From positions 35,750-99,749 of the forward strand of contig JAFVBE010000007.1 of the NCBI GenBank assembly GCA_017480195.1: 64,000 nt of DNA, written 5' to 3'. Every line of letters starts with the position of its first letter. Positions within the stretch are counted from its first letter, which is position 1. The notes under the pieces are model-generated. The model did not search any database. It saw nothing but the letters and a program-made list of their open reading frames with translations, and was not told the origin of the DNA. This document shows positions 43,473 to 52,490 of this stretch, piece after piece. Source of the DNA: Lachnospiraceae bacterium. GTDB lineage: Bacteria > Bacillota > Clostridia > Lachnospirales > Lachnospiraceae. The translations under genes and the position numbers were made by a program.

Positions 43473-44762
43473 ATGAGAATTATAAATCTTACAAGTGAGA
43501 CAAAGAAGGACATACTGAGCAATCTTTTAAAGAGAAGTCCTGATAATTATGGCGAGTATGAGAAGATAGTTAAGGATATAGTAGAGGATGTACATATAAA
43601 TAAGGATGAGGCTTTATTTAAGTACACCGAGAAATTCGACAAGGCTAAGATAGATGCGTCTAATGTCAAGGTTACAAAGGAAGAGATAGATGCAGCCTAC
43701 GAAGAGGTTGATGAAAGCTTACTCAAGATAATCAGAAAGGCTATAGTAAATATAAGGACTTACCATGAAAAACAGAAGACCTACAGTTGGTTTGATTCCT
43801 CTGATAATGGAATACTCTTGGGCCAGAAGGTCAGCCCTATAGGAAGGGTCGGCGTATATGTTCCGGGAGGAAAGGCTGTATATCCTTCATCGGTACTTAT
43901 GAATGTAATACCTGCGAAGGTTGCGGGCGTAGGCGAGATAATAATGACTACACCTTGTGATGCGTCGGGCAAGGTATATTCGACTACACTTGTAGCCGCA
44001 AATGAAGCTGGTGTTGATACGATATACAAGGCAGGTGGAGCGCAGGCTATAGCTGCGCTTGCCTACGGTACAGAGAGTATACCTAAGGTGGATAAGATAG
44101 TAGGACCGGGTAATATATTCGTAGCACTTGCTAAGCGTACCGTATTCGGACATGTAAGTATAGATTCCGTGGCAGGACCAAGTGAGGTAATGGTTATAGC
44201 AGATGAGACAGCCAATCCAAGATATGTAGCGGCAGACCTTCTGTCACAGGCTGAGCATGATGAGATGGCTTCATGCATACTTATAACGACCTCAGAGGAG
44301 ATTGCAAAGAAGGTGTCTGACGAGGCAGAGAAATTCATTGAAGTCCTTGAACGGAAGGAAATAATAAGAAAATCAGTTGATGACTACGGCTACATACTTG
44401 TAGCGGCTTCTATGGAGGAAGCTATCGAAACTGCGAACGATATAGCCAGTGAACACCTTGAGATAGTGACGAAGAATCCGTTTGATGTAATGACAAGGAT
44501 TAAGAATGCGGGAGCAATATTCTTAGGAGAGTACTCCTCAGAGCCATTGGGAGACTACTTCGCAGGACCAAACCATGTCCTTCCTACAAACGGAACGGCA
44601 AAATTCTTCTCACCTTTAAGCGTAGATGACTTTATCAAAAAATCAAGCATAATATACTACTCAGAGGAAGCGCTCAAGCCGGTCTCACAGGATATAATAG
44701 ATTTCGCTACTGCTGAAAAGCTTACCGCCCACGCAAACTCAATAAGAGTAAGATTTGAATAA
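43473..44762 (+). CDS. hisD: Histidinol dehydrogenase
   Basis: 429 residues, normal size. HisD does the last two oxidations of histidine synthesis using NAD+ and Zn(II). Motifs: PGGKAVYPSSVLMN, AGGAQAIAALAYGTE, DSVAGPSEVMVIADET, LLSQAEHDEMA and GAIFLGEYSSEPLGDYFAGPN (the His/Glu/Asp zinc and base residues). The last codons and stop also hold a -35 box for a following promoter. A TATGGAGG ribosome binding site precedes ATG. Confidence 0.96.
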   Translation: MRIINLTSETKKDILSNLLKRSPDNYGEYEKIVKDIVEDVHINKDEALFKYTEKFDKAKIDASNVKVTKEEIDAAYEEVDESLLKIIRKAIVNIRTYHEKQKTYSWFDSSDNGILLGQKVSPIGRVGVYVPGGKAVYPSSVLMNVIPAKVAGVGEIIMTTPCDASGKVYSTTLVAANEAGVDTIYKAGGAQAIAALAYGTESIPKVDKIVGPGNIFVALAKRTVFGHVSIDSVAGPSEVMVIADETANPRYVAADLLSQAEHDEMASCILITTSEEIAKKVSDEAEKFIEVLERKEIIRKSVDDYGYILVAASMEEAIETANDIASEHLEIVTKNPFDVMTRIKNAGAIFLGEYSSEPLGDYFAGPNHVLPTNGTAKFFSPLSVDDFIKKSSIIYYSEEALKPVSQDIIDFATAEKLTAHANSIRVRFE

Positions 44763-44783
44763 AATCAATATTTATGTTATAAT
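44755..44783 (+). promoter_or_regulatory. Internal promoter between hisD and hisB
   Basis: TTGAAT (44755-44760, spanning the hisD stop), 17-base spacer, TATAAT (44778-44783) with extended TG. If active, it starts an RNA of about 260 bases before hisB that includes the large palindrome at 44832-45025. A small palindrome ACTAAT-CGT-ATTAGT (44797-44811) is at the start of that leader. Confidence 0.65.
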
Positions 44784-44831
44784 ATATAATTGTTTTACTA
44801 ATCGTATTAGTTAATTTGAAATTGAAATTAA

Positions 44832-45025
44832 GAAATCGTGACATATTACAACTTCATAAGCAAACCATTTGCAGACATTGGTACTTAGTGATTTGTCTAG
44901 AAGGAATAATTACCTTTACGAAGTAAATAGGTAATTATTCCTTATGGACAAAGAGCTTAGTACCACTATGTCGAAAGTTGAGCGAGAGCGTGTTTGTGTT
45001 GAAGTTTGTAATATGTTACGATTTC
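44832..45025. repeat. 194-bp near-perfect palindrome between hisD and hisB
   Basis: The ends are GAAATCGT and ACGATTTC. Outer stem: CATATTACAA-CTTC against GAAG-TTTGTAATATG. Middle: GACAT-TGGTACTTAG against CTTAGTACCACTATGTC. Inner stem: AAGGAATAATTACC with GGTAATTATTCCTT (14 bp, perfect), closed by TTTAC-GAA-GTAAA. Only small mismatches and bulges break it. It could be a miniature inverted-repeat element (MITE), a structured leader RNA or both. It has no ORF of note. Target-site duplication not clearly seen. Confidence 0.85.
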
Positions 45026-45052
45026 GAGCTAGCAAAATAAGGAGTGAATGGT

Positions 45053-45646
45053 ATGTCAGAAAGAATTGCAGAAATATCAAGAAAAACAAGTGAAACTGAT
45101 ATAAAGCTTACGATTGATTTGGATGGTGCCGGAAATGCAGAAATAGATACCGGTATAGGCTTTTTCGACCACATGCTTAACAGCTTTGCAAGACATGGCT
45201 TTTTCAATCTCAATGTAAAAGCCATAGGAGATATAATCGTCGATTCGCATCATACCATTGAAGATACAGGCATAGTCTTAGGACAGGCTATAGCTAAGGC
45301 TGTTGGTGATAAGCAGGGTATAGAGAGATTTGGTTCATTCTTACTTCCTATGGATGATGCGCTGGTATTATGTGCAGTAGATTTATCCGGCAGACCTTAT
45401 CTATACTATGATATGACGCTGACGACTGAAAAGGTAGGATATATGGATACCGAGATGGTTAAGGAATTCTTCTATGCAGTATCCTATAGTGCAGGCATGA
45501 ATATACATTTGAAGCAGATTTCCGGTGAGAATAATCATCATATTATAGAGGCGGCATTCAAGGCATTTGCCAAGTCACTTGATATAGCAACAAGATATAA
45601 TGACAGATTGGAAGGCAATGTATTGTCAACAAAAGGAAGTCTGTAA
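45053..45646 (+). CDS. hisB: Imidazoleglycerol-phosphate dehydratase
   Basis: 197 residues from ATG 45053 with AAGGAG 8 bases upstream (GTG 45044 is not needed). This is the single-function HisB. Motifs: GIGFFDHMLNSFARHG, DSHHTIEDTGIVLGQA, and ENNHHIIEAAFKAFA. The two His-rich Mn(II)-binding motifs are complete. It follows the palindrome by 27 bases. Confidence 0.97.
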   Translation: MSERIAEISRKTSETDIKLTIDLDGAGNAEIDTGIGFFDHMLNSFARHGFFNLNVKAIGDIIVDSHHTIEDTGIVLGQAIAKAVGDKQGIERFGSFLLPMDDALVLCAVDLSGRPYLYYDMTLTTEKVGYMDTEMVKEFFYAVSYSAGMNIHLKQISGENNHHIIEAAFKAFAKSLDIATRYNDRLEGNVLSTKGSL

Positions 45647-45675
45647 TATAAGCACTATAAGATAGGAGGAGCACA

Positions 45676-46938
45676 ATGGAATACAAGAAGATAATTCCCT
45701 GCTTGTCACTTGACAATCCCATTGAGGAAGCATTGTTCTATAATGATGCCGGAGCAGATGAGATCGCGTTTTTTGACAGCTCATGTGCGAGGGAAGATAT
45801 AGACAAAAATATTGCAACGATAAAAGAAATAACCGGACAGGTTGATGTGCCGCTTGTTGCCTGTGGCGGTGTTAGAAGGCTTGAGGATATCAAGAAGCTT
45901 CTATATGCCGGTGCATCGAAGGTATGTATGAAAAGTGCTCCCTTAGAGGACATTAATATAGTCAAAGAAGCTTCTGATAGATTTGGTGCAGAGAGAATAA
46001 TAGTTACCATAGACCTGTCAGAATGCGAAAATCCTGTTGAATATGGCAAGGAGCTTAAGAAAGCCGGTGCGGGAGAGCTTCTTCTTATTCATAACAATAA
46101 GGTGGATAACTATATCGAGCTGGTTAAGAAAATAAGAAATGATGTAGGACTTCCGGTTATCGCATCGACATATTCTACCGATCCGACAGAAATATCCGAT
46201 ATGCTTAAAACAACAAATGCTGAAACCATAAGTCTGTATAACTTAAAGCAACATGATGTGATGGAGATTAAACAGGAATGTAAGGCAGTAGGCATACCTG
46301 TAAATCTTTTTGATAGTTCACTAAGCTTTGATGCATTTAAGCTTAATTCAGACGGATTAATACCTGTTATTGTGCAGCATTATAAGACCTCTGAGGTGCT
46401 TATGCTTGCATATATGAACAAGGAGGCATTTGAAAAGACGATAAAGACAGGTCGTATGACATATTACTCAAGGAGTAGAAAGACACTTTGGACCAAGGGT
46501 GAGACAAGCGGACATTACCAGTTTGTGAAGGCGCTCACAATTGACTGTGACAATGATACTATACTTGCGAAGGTATCACAGATAGGACCTGCCTGCCATA
46601 CCGGAAGCCCGACCTGCTTCTTTACTGATTTAGTGAGAAAAGAATACAATGACACTAATCCTTTGAAAGTATTTAAAGAAGAATACGATATTATCGTGAA
46701 CAGACGCGACAATCCAAAGGAAGGCTCTTATACGAATTATCTTTTCGATAAAGGTATAGATAAAATGCTTAAGAAATTAGGTGAGGAGGCTACAGAGATA
46801 GTTATAGCTGCCAAGAATCCTGATGCAGAAGAGATAAAATATGAGATAGCTGATTTTATGTATCATCTTATGGTTGTGATGGTCGAAAGAGGCGTATCAT
46901 GGGATGAAGTTATAAAGGAACTTGCAGATAGAAGATAG
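45676..46938 (+). CDS. HisF-like/HisI/HisE three-part fusion protein
   Basis: 420 residues. Residues 1-215 resemble HisF ([29 protein letters not shown]), but D11 of HisF is Ser (CLSLD) and the catalytic IDRDG region reads HNNK, so cyclase activity is probably lost. Residues 220-325 are HisI with [15 protein letters not shown] and the [10 protein letters not shown] Cys set. Residues 340-420 are HisE ([27 protein letters not shown]). It converts phosphoribosyl-ATP to ProFAR through its HisI and HisE parts; a full HisF, HisH, HisA and HisC must be elsewhere. GAGGAG is 9 bases before ATG. Confidence 0.87.
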   Translation: MEYKKIIPCLSLDNPIEEALFYNDAGADEIAFFDSSCAREDIDKNIATIKEITGQVDVPLVACGGVRRLEDIKKLLYAGASKVCMKSAPLEDINIVKEASDRFGAERIIVTIDLSECENPVEYGKELKKAGAGELLLIHNNKVDNYIELVKKIRNDVGLPVIASTYSTDPTEISDMLKTTNAETISLYNLKQHDVMEIKQECKAVGIPVNLFDSSLSFDAFKLNSDGLIPVIVQHYKTSEVLMLAYMNKEAFEKTIKTGRMTYYSRSRKTLWTKGETSGHYQFVKALTIDCDNDTILAKVSQIGPACHTGSPTCFFTDLVRKEYNDTNPLKVFKEEYDIIVNRRDNPKEGSYTNYLFDKGIDKMLKKLGEEATEIVIAAKNPDAEEIKYEIADFMYHLMVVMVERGVSWDEVIKELADRR

Positions 46939-46959
46939 TTAGAAAACGGAGGTAAAAGT

Positions 46960-47103
46960 ATGAGTGCTTTAGCTACAGAGATAGTAAGTTATGTGTTTAA
47001 ATTTATTGTAATGATTATATGCGCAGTATGCGGCATATTAGTCGGCAAGGTTTTAAGAAAAAGAAAAGATGAAAAGACTGCTTCGGAAAGCAGCAATGAA
47101 TAA
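46960..47103 (+). CDS. 47-residue single-TM peptide
   Basis: Short ORF between hisIE and alaS. ACGGAGG lies 7-8 bases before ATG, a strong ribosome binding site. Sequence has one membrane helix (about 9-29; FKFIVMIICAVCGILVG) and a basic/acidic cytoplasmic-like tail (VLRKRKDEKTASES). No family recognised. Tight gaps on both sides (21 and 29 bases) support real translation. Confidence 0.65.
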   Translation: MSALATEIVSYVFKFIVMIICAVCGILVGKVLRKRKDEKTASESSNE

Positions 47104-47132
47104 AGAAATTTACCTTTTTGGAGGATGTAATC

Positions 47133-49778
47133 GTGAACAAATACGGAGTTAATGAACTTAGAAAAATGTATCTGGATTTTTTTGAAAGTAAGGGACATCT
47201 TAAGATGAAAAGCTTTTCGCTTATTCCTCATAATGATAACAGTTTGCTTCTTATAAATGCAGGTATGGCACCACTTAAGCCTTATTTTACGGGACAGGAG
47301 ATTCCGCCGAGAAGACGAGTAACCACCTGTCAGAAATGTATTAGAACAGGAGATATAGAGAATGTAGGAAAGACGGCAAGACATGGTACATTCTTTGAGA
47401 TGCTTGGTAATTTTTCCTTTGGAGATTATTTCAAGCATGAGGCAATCAAATGGAGCTGGGAGTTTTTAACCGAGGTAGTCGGACTTGACGCTGACAGATT
47501 ATATCCTTCGGTTTATCTGGATGATGACGAGGCATTTGATATATGGAACAAGGAAGTAGGTATATCTGCAGACAGAATATACAAGTTTGGCAAAGAAGAT
47601 AATTTCTGGGAGCATGGTGCAGGTCCATGTGGACCATGTTCAGAGATATATTATGACAGAGGCGAGAAGTATGGTTGTGGCAAGCCTACATGCACGGTAG
47701 GATGTGATTGTGACAGATATATGGAAGTCTGGAATAATGTGTTTACCCAGTTTGAGAATGATGGCAAGGGTAACTATACATTGCTTGAGAATAAGAATAT
47801 TGATACAGGTATGGGACTTGAGCGTCTGGCTGTAGTTGTTCAGGATGTGGATTCTATATTTGATGTAGATACAATAAAGGCATTAAGAGACAAGGTCTGT
47901 GAGATGGCACATACCTCTTATAAAGCAGATGAGAAGAAGGATATATCAATCAGACTTATTACCGACCATATCCGCTCCGTAACCTTCATGACCTCAGATG
48001 GTATACTTCCGTCTAATGAGGGGCGTGGTTATGTATTAAGAAGATTGCTTCGAAGGGCTGCAAGACATGGAAGACTGCTTGGTATCAAGGGTGCCTTTTT
48101 GGCTGAGCTTTCAAAGACCGTTATAGAATGTTCGAAGGACGCATATCCTGAACTTGAGGAGAAGAAGGAGCATATATTCGCTACTCTTAATACTGAGGAA
48201 GAGAATTTCAATAAAACTATAGATCAGGGACTTTCTATCTTAAATGGTTATACAGACGAACTAAAAGACAGTGGTGACAAGGTATTATCCGGAGATAAGG
48301 CATTCAAGCTCTATGATACCTATGGATTTCCTCTTGATCTTACTAAGGAAATACTGGAAGAAACAGGTATTACTGTAGACGAAGATGGCTTTAATGCTTG
48401 TATGGACGAGCAGAAGAATAAAGCGCGTTCAGCGAGAAAGACAACTAATTATATGGGAGCTGATGCTACGGTATACGAACAGATACCGCTTGGTATAGAT
48501 AATGTATTCGTAGGTTATAACTCCTTAGTGCATAATTCCAAAATCAATGCTCTTACAACCGAGACAGAGGTTGTTAAGGAATTAAAAGAAGGCGAAAACG
48601 GTTCAGTATTCGTAGCCGGTACACCATTTTATGCAACTATGGGTGGACAGTGCGGTGACTCAGGCTTAATAATCTCTGATACAGGAGAATTCGTCGTACA
48701 GGATACTATTAAGGTTGTAGGTGGCAAAACTGCACATATCGGATATGTGAAGAGCGGTTATCTCAAGGTCGGAGGCGAGGTTAAGCTTTCAGTTGATGAG
48801 AATCAGAGAGCACTCACCTGTAAGAACCACTCGGCTACTCATCTTCTACAGAAGGCTCTTAAGCTTGTGCTTGGCAATCATGTAGAGCAGGCAGGTTCAT
48901 ATGTAGCCATGGACAGATTAAGATTTGATTTTACGCACAATAAGCCTATGACTAAGGAGGAGATTGCCAAGGTCGAGGAGATAGTAAATGCGGAGATAGA
49001 GAAGGACATAGAGGTAACAACTGATGTAATGACATTAGAGGAAGCCAAGAAGACGGGTGCTATGGCATTATTTGGCGAGAAATACGGAGAATCAGTGCGT
49101 GTAGTAAGTATAGGAGATTTTTCAAAAGAGCTATGTGGTGGTACTCATGTGGAAAGCACAGGAACCATAAATACATTTAAGATTATCTCAGAGGATGGTG
49201 TTGCAGCAGGTGTAAGGCGTATAGAGGCACTTACTTCCAAAGGTGCTTTTGAATATTATAAGAATATTGAAGAGGAAATAATCGAAGCTGCCAAGGCTGC
49301 CAAGACTGAACCTTCAAAGCTTAAGGATAAGATAGAGTCAATGCTGTCAGAGCTTAAAAACCTTCAATCAGAGAATCAGAAACTCAAGGACAAGATGGCT
49401 AAGGAGTCCGTAAGCGGTGTTATGGATAATATCGAGGAATGTGGGGAGTATAAGATATTACCTATATCCGTGAAGGATGTTGATATGAATGCACTGAGGA
49501 ATCTCGGAGATGATATGAAGGCTAAGATTATTTCAGGTGTATTGATACTTGCTTCAGATTGTGGAGATAAGGTTAATCTTATCGTCATGGCTACTGATGA
49601 TGCTGTTAAGTCCGGTGCGCATGCCGGCAATATCGTCAAGAATATTGCATCATTTATTGGCGGTGGCGGTGGCGGCCGTCCGAATATGGCTCAGGCAGGA
49701 GGCAAGAATTCTTCAGGTATACCGGATGCATTAAAAGCGGGAGTAAAAGAAGCTAAATCACAGCTTTCGGGAGAGTAA
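47133..49778 (+). CDS. alaS: Alanyl-tRNA synthetase
   Basis: 881 residues from GTG 47133, with TTGGAGG at 47118-47124 8 bases upstream; the TTG at 47118 overlaps that ribosome binding site, so it is rejected. Class II motifs: HNDNSLLLINAGMAPLK, TRHGTFFEMLGNFSFGDY-like KTARHGTFFEML, GMGLERLAVV. The editing domain has HSATHLLQKAL and CGGTHVEST zinc ligands. A C-terminal coiled coil and DHHA1-like tail end in FIGGGGGGRPNMAQAGG. Normal size. Confidence 0.97.
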   Translation: MNKYGVNELRKMYLDFFESKGHLKMKSFSLIPHNDNSLLLINAGMAPLKPYFTGQEIPPRRRVTTCQKCIRTGDIENVGKTARHGTFFEMLGNFSFGDYFKHEAIKWSWEFLTEVVGLDADRLYPSVYLDDDEAFDIWNKEVGISADRIYKFGKEDNFWEHGAGPCGPCSEIYYDRGEKYGCGKPTCTVGCDCDRYMEVWNNVFTQFENDGKGNYTLLENKNIDTGMGLERLAVVVQDVDSIFDVDTIKALRDKVCEMAHTSYKADEKKDISIRLITDHIRSVTFMTSDGILPSNEGRGYVLRRLLRRAARHGRLLGIKGAFLAELSKTVIECSKDAYPELEEKKEHIFATLNTEEENFNKTIDQGLSILNGYTDELKDSGDKVLSGDKAFKLYDTYGFPLDLTKEILEETGITVDEDGFNACMDEQKNKARSARKTTNYMGADATVYEQIPLGIDNVFVGYNSLVHNSKINALTTETEVVKELKEGENGSVFVAGTPFYATMGGQCGDSGLIISDTGEFVVQDTIKVVGGKTAHIGYVKSGYLKVGGEVKLSVDENQRALTCKNHSATHLLQKALKLVLGNHVEQAGSYVAMDRLRFDFTHNKPMTKEEIAKVEEIVNAEIEKDIEVTTDVMTLEEAKKTGAMALFGEKYGESVRVVSIGDFSKELCGGTHVESTGTINTFKIISEDGVAAGVRRIEALTSKGAFEYYKNIEEEIIEAAKAAKTEPSKLKDKIESMLSELKNLQSENQKLKDKMAKESVSGVMDNIEECGEYKILPISVKDVDMNALRNLGDDMKAKIISGVLILASDCGDKVNLIVMATDDAVKSGAHAGNIVKNIASFIGGGGGGRPNMAQAGGKNSSGIPDALKAGVKEAKSQLSGE

Positions 49779-49785
49779 TACTAAA

Positions 49786-51156
49786 ATGGCAAATGATGAA
49801 AAGCAGAAAAGGGTAAATGAGTTAAGAAATGAGAGGCTTCGTCTGAGAAAAAAACGCCGCAGAATTAAGGTGGCGATGACATTTATATTCTTTATGATTT
49901 TAATTGTCGCAGGTATCTGGGGTGGAATTACCATGATGCATAAAATCGAGGAGAATTCGCCTGAGAATAATACAATAAATGTAACAAAGCCTTCTATGAT
50001 TTTATCTGCTGATTTTGATATACAGACTCCGCCCAAGGAAGTAACACTTACCGTCATAGGCGATGTTATGATGCACGAATGGCAGATAGAAAGAAGCTAT
50101 GATAAAGAGACTGATTCCTTCGATGTATCAGACAGCTTCGTATATGTTGAGAAATATCTGTCACATGCGGATTATACCATAGCTAATCTGGAAACTACAT
50201 TACCCGGCAGGAATAACGGTGCGATGAAGGATGTATTAGGATATTCAGGTTATCCGATGTTTGCAGCTCCGGAGTGTCTGGCTGATACGCTTCAGGATAT
50301 AGGAATTGATTTCCTACAGACTGCGAATAATCACTCACTTGATTCGTGGGAGGATGGTATATACGCAACTATTGATTATCTTGATTCAATTGGTTTTGAG
50401 CATACAGGAACCTTCAAGACAAAGGAAGACAATGACAAGCAGTGTATAATTGAGATAAATGGTATAACCTTCGGATTTGTAGCCTATACCTATGGTACTA
50501 ACGGACTTCCGGTTCCAAGTGAAAGACCATGGTGTATTAATACCCTTGAGACCTACAGAGACGATAAATTAGAGGAGATGTATCAGAAGGTCAGGGACTT
50601 AGATGCAGCAGGAGTTGATTTCGTATGTCCGTTAATTCACTTTGGTACAGAATATACAGAGGTGCCGGACTCATGGCAGGAAATGGTTGTAGACGGATTG
50701 TTTGATGCCGGTGCAGATGTAATATTTGGAGGACATCCTCATGTGGTTGAGCCGATAGATGTCAGGACAATAACCAATCCTGACGGTTCGACAAGAACAG
50801 GATATGTAGTATATTCTTATGGCAATTTCATTTCCAGTCAGAGATATGATGGTGTTAATAAAGATTTAGGTATGATAACGGATTTTACCTTTAAGAAGGA
50901 ATATGTGGACAACGAAGCTGTTAATTCCGTAACCGATATCAAGGTTTATCCTACCTATGTATATTGGACGGATTCGACCATAGGCGTCGTGCCGGTTTTA
51001 GAAGCGTACAATAATCAGGATGCATTTTCGTTCCTTTCTGATTATGACTGGCAGAGGATTAACTATGCCAAGGAACATGTAATTGAGGTTGTCACTGCGA
51101 AGGGCAGCTTTGATTATAATCAGGAGGGAGATTATTTCACGATAACACCTAAATAA
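49786..51156 (+). CDS. CapA-family (PGA_cap) membrane-anchored metallophosphatase-like protein
   Basis: 456 residues. A basic N-terminus (RLRLRKKRRRIKV) and TM segment at about 28-50 are followed by the CapA/PgsA domain: GDVMMHEWQ, ANLETTLPGR, TANNHSLDSWEDG, LIHFGTEY and GGHPHVVEP. These are the metallophosphatase-like motifs of the family. CapA is required for poly-gamma-glutamate capsule synthesis in Bacillus, but many Clostridia carry stand-alone relatives of unknown role and no capB/capC is seen here. It begins 7 bases after alaS. Confidence 0.85.
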   Translation: MANDEKQKRVNELRNERLRLRKKRRRIKVAMTFIFFMILIVAGIWGGITMMHKIEENSPENNTINVTKPSMILSADFDIQTPPKEVTLTVIGDVMMHEWQIERSYDKETDSFDVSDSFVYVEKYLSHADYTIANLETTLPGRNNGAMKDVLGYSGYPMFAAPECLADTLQDIGIDFLQTANNHSLDSWEDGIYATIDYLDSIGFEHTGTFKTKEDNDKQCIIEINGITFGFVAYTYGTNGLPVPSERPWCINTLETYRDDKLEEMYQKVRDLDAAGVDFVCPLIHFGTEYTEVPDSWQEMVVDGLFDAGADVIFGGHPHVVEPIDVRTITNPDGSTRTGYVVYSYGNFISSQRYDGVNKDLGMITDFTFKKEYVDNEAVNSVTDIKVYPTYVYWTDSTIGVVPVLEAYNNQDAFSFLSDYDWQRINYAKEHVIEVVTAKGSFDYNQEGDYFTITPK

Positions 51157-51208
51157 TGTCAAAAATGGAAAAAATTGCAATATTTTTACAATAAATTTCA
51201 TTTTTTGG

Positions 51209-51236
51209 TTGACGAAATAATATATTGTGTTATAAT
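51209..51236 (+). promoter_or_regulatory. Promoter for rpsU
   Basis: TTGACG (51209-51214), 16-base spacer, TATAAT (51231-51236) with extended TG. About 85 bases of leader precede rpsU. Confidence 0.8.
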
Positions 51237-51322
51237 ATTTTTTGTGCGATTTGGAAATACCCAAACAGTTGTTACAGCACGAACATAAGAGATTTTACAA
51301 CTGGAGGGAGGTTGAGGATAGA

Positions 51323-51499
51323 ATGTCAAATGTAATCGTAAAAGAGAACGAAACTTTGGATAGTGCATTACGCAGATTTAAGAGAAACTGTGCTAAGGCA
51401 GGTATCCAGCAGGAGATTCGTAAGAGAGAGCATTACGAGAAGCCAAGCGTTAAGCGCAAGAAGAAATCAGAAGCGGCAAGAAAACGCAAGTATAAATAA
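51323..51499 (+). CDS. rpsU: Ribosomal protein S21
   Basis: 58 residues from ATG 51323. S21 sits on the 30S platform near the anti-Shine-Dalgarno helix. [20 protein letters not shown] is the family start, with [15 protein letters not shown] and a basic tail. A run of GGAGGGAGG and GAGGATA precedes the ATG. The upstream extension beginning at TTG 51242 does not belong to the family and is not used. Confidence 0.97.
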   Translation: MSNVIVKENETLDSALRRFKRNCAKAGIQQEIRKREHYEKPSVKRKKKSEAARKRKYK

Positions 51500-51519
51500 A
51501 TATTAATTATTTATATATA

Positions 51520-51549
51520 ATCGAGCAGGTAAAGCCTGCTCGATTTTTA
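51520..51549 (+). terminator. Terminator after rpsU
   Basis: TCGAGCAGG and CCTGCTCGA, 9-bp GC-rich stem, TAAAG loop, followed by TTTTT. Strong Rho-independent form. Confidence 0.95.
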
Positions 51550-51557
51550 TATTTTTC

Positions 51558-51586
51558 TTGACATTTATCTCATGTTATTCTATTGT
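51558..51586 (+). promoter_or_regulatory. Promoter for the YD-repeat membrane protein
   Basis: TTGACA (51558-51563, perfect), 17-base spacer, TATTGT (51581-51586), followed by a 40-base leader. It directly follows the rpsU terminator and would start an operon including the giant RHS gene. Confidence 0.65.
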
Positions 51587-51627
51587 TATAGATAATACTA
51601 TAAAAATAGAATGATTGGGGGATTAGT

Positions 51628-52467
51628 ATGCGCATAAGCTTAATGTCATGGAGGATAATCGGCTTTTTCTGCTTATTTATTGTATTTATGAATACGGAAA
51701 AAGCATATACGGTATATGCTGAGAATACAGATGAAACAATATATGAATACGATGAATCCGGTAGGATTACAAGTGTGACATATGCTGATGGCAGCTATGC
51801 CATTTATTCTTATGATGCCAATGGCAATCTTCTTAATGTAGAATATAAATCTTCAGATGATACTTCAGATAATAAATCAGATAATATACAAGACGATACA
51901 ACAGATGATAATACATCAGATAATTCACAGTCTGATAATTCTCAAAATACAGGTGATTCACAGGGTAGTGAAAGTTCACAGTCAAACAATTCACAGGATA
52001 GTGATAGCTTTCAGTCGAATAATTCATATGGGAATGGTAACAAACAGTCGGATAATCCGTCGGACATAGATAACCCACAGTCTGACAATCCACAGAATAC
52101 GAACAACTCACAGGATGCAGATAATTCACAGTATACTAACAATTCACAGAATACGAATAATTCACAAAACTCAGACAACTTATACAATTCAGATATTTTG
52201 CAAGATAATGCTGCAGCACAAGGAACCGGTTCAGGGGATGAAGAGGTGCTACATACTGATAACTTGGATAAAAACGAGGATAATGTTGCGGCAGATAATC
52301 AGAATTCAGATGAAGGACAGACACAGACAGTCAATGAGCCGGAAGTTTCGGATACAGTCAGTGTAAGACATATAGTATATGCAGGCATAATAATATTAAT
52401 GCTGATATTAATCATAATATTGATATATCTGTATATAAGGAAAAGACAGAAAGATGATAAAGAATAA
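51628..52467 (+). CDS. Membrane-anchored protein with one RHS/YD-repeat pair
   Basis: 279 residues. A signal peptide (about 1-31; TVYAEN) is followed by one block of RHS/YD-type sequence (YEYDESGRITSVTYADGSYA and IYSYDANGNLLNVEY, about 37-75). Then comes a 165-residue Ser/Asn/Asp/Gln repeat linker, a TM helix at about 250-270 and a basic tail (YIRKRQKDDKE). So one YD-repeat unit is shown outside the cell on a long flexible stalk. YD repeats normally come in dozens, so one unit alone is odd. It lies 23 bases before the giant YD-repeat gene and may be a partner or cap. GGGGGAT precedes ATG. Confidence 0.85.
   Translation: MRISLMSWRIIGFFCLFIVFMNTEKAYTVYAENTDETIYEYDESGRITSVTYADGSYAIYSYDANGNLLNVEYKSSDDTSDNKSDNIQDDTTDDNTSDNSQSDNSQNTGDSQGSESSQSNNSQDSDSFQSNNSYGNGNKQSDNPSDIDNPQSDNPQNTNNSQDADNSQYTNNSQNTNNSQNSDNLYNSDILQDNAAAQGTGSGDEEVLHTDNLDKNEDNVAADNQNSDEGQTQTVNEPEVSDTVSVRHIVYAGIIILMLILIIILIYLYIRKRQKDDKE
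51886..52203 (+). repeat. Degenerate Ser/Asn/Asp/Gln-coding tandem repeats
   Basis: Short, related units based on codons for D-N-S-Q (such as GATAATTCACAG) repeat about 25 times with changes. All in frame. Recombination or slippage here would alter stalk length only. Confidence 0.8.
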
Positions 52468-52490
52468 TCGGATAATAGGAGGAGAAGGTT

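Noticed and set aside
44784-45040. A T-box leader controlling histidine genes
   Set aside because: No conserved T-box sequence (GGTGG-ACCGCG type) or antiterminator could be found; the region is dominated by the long palindrome instead.
51242-51322. An N-terminal extension of S21 starting at TTG 51242
   Set aside because: The extension does not match the S21 family, and the best ribosome binding sites point to ATG 51323.
51886-52203. CRISPR-like array
   Set aside because: The repeats are short, degenerate, in frame and code for a Ser/Asn/Asp/Gln linker; there are no regular spacers.
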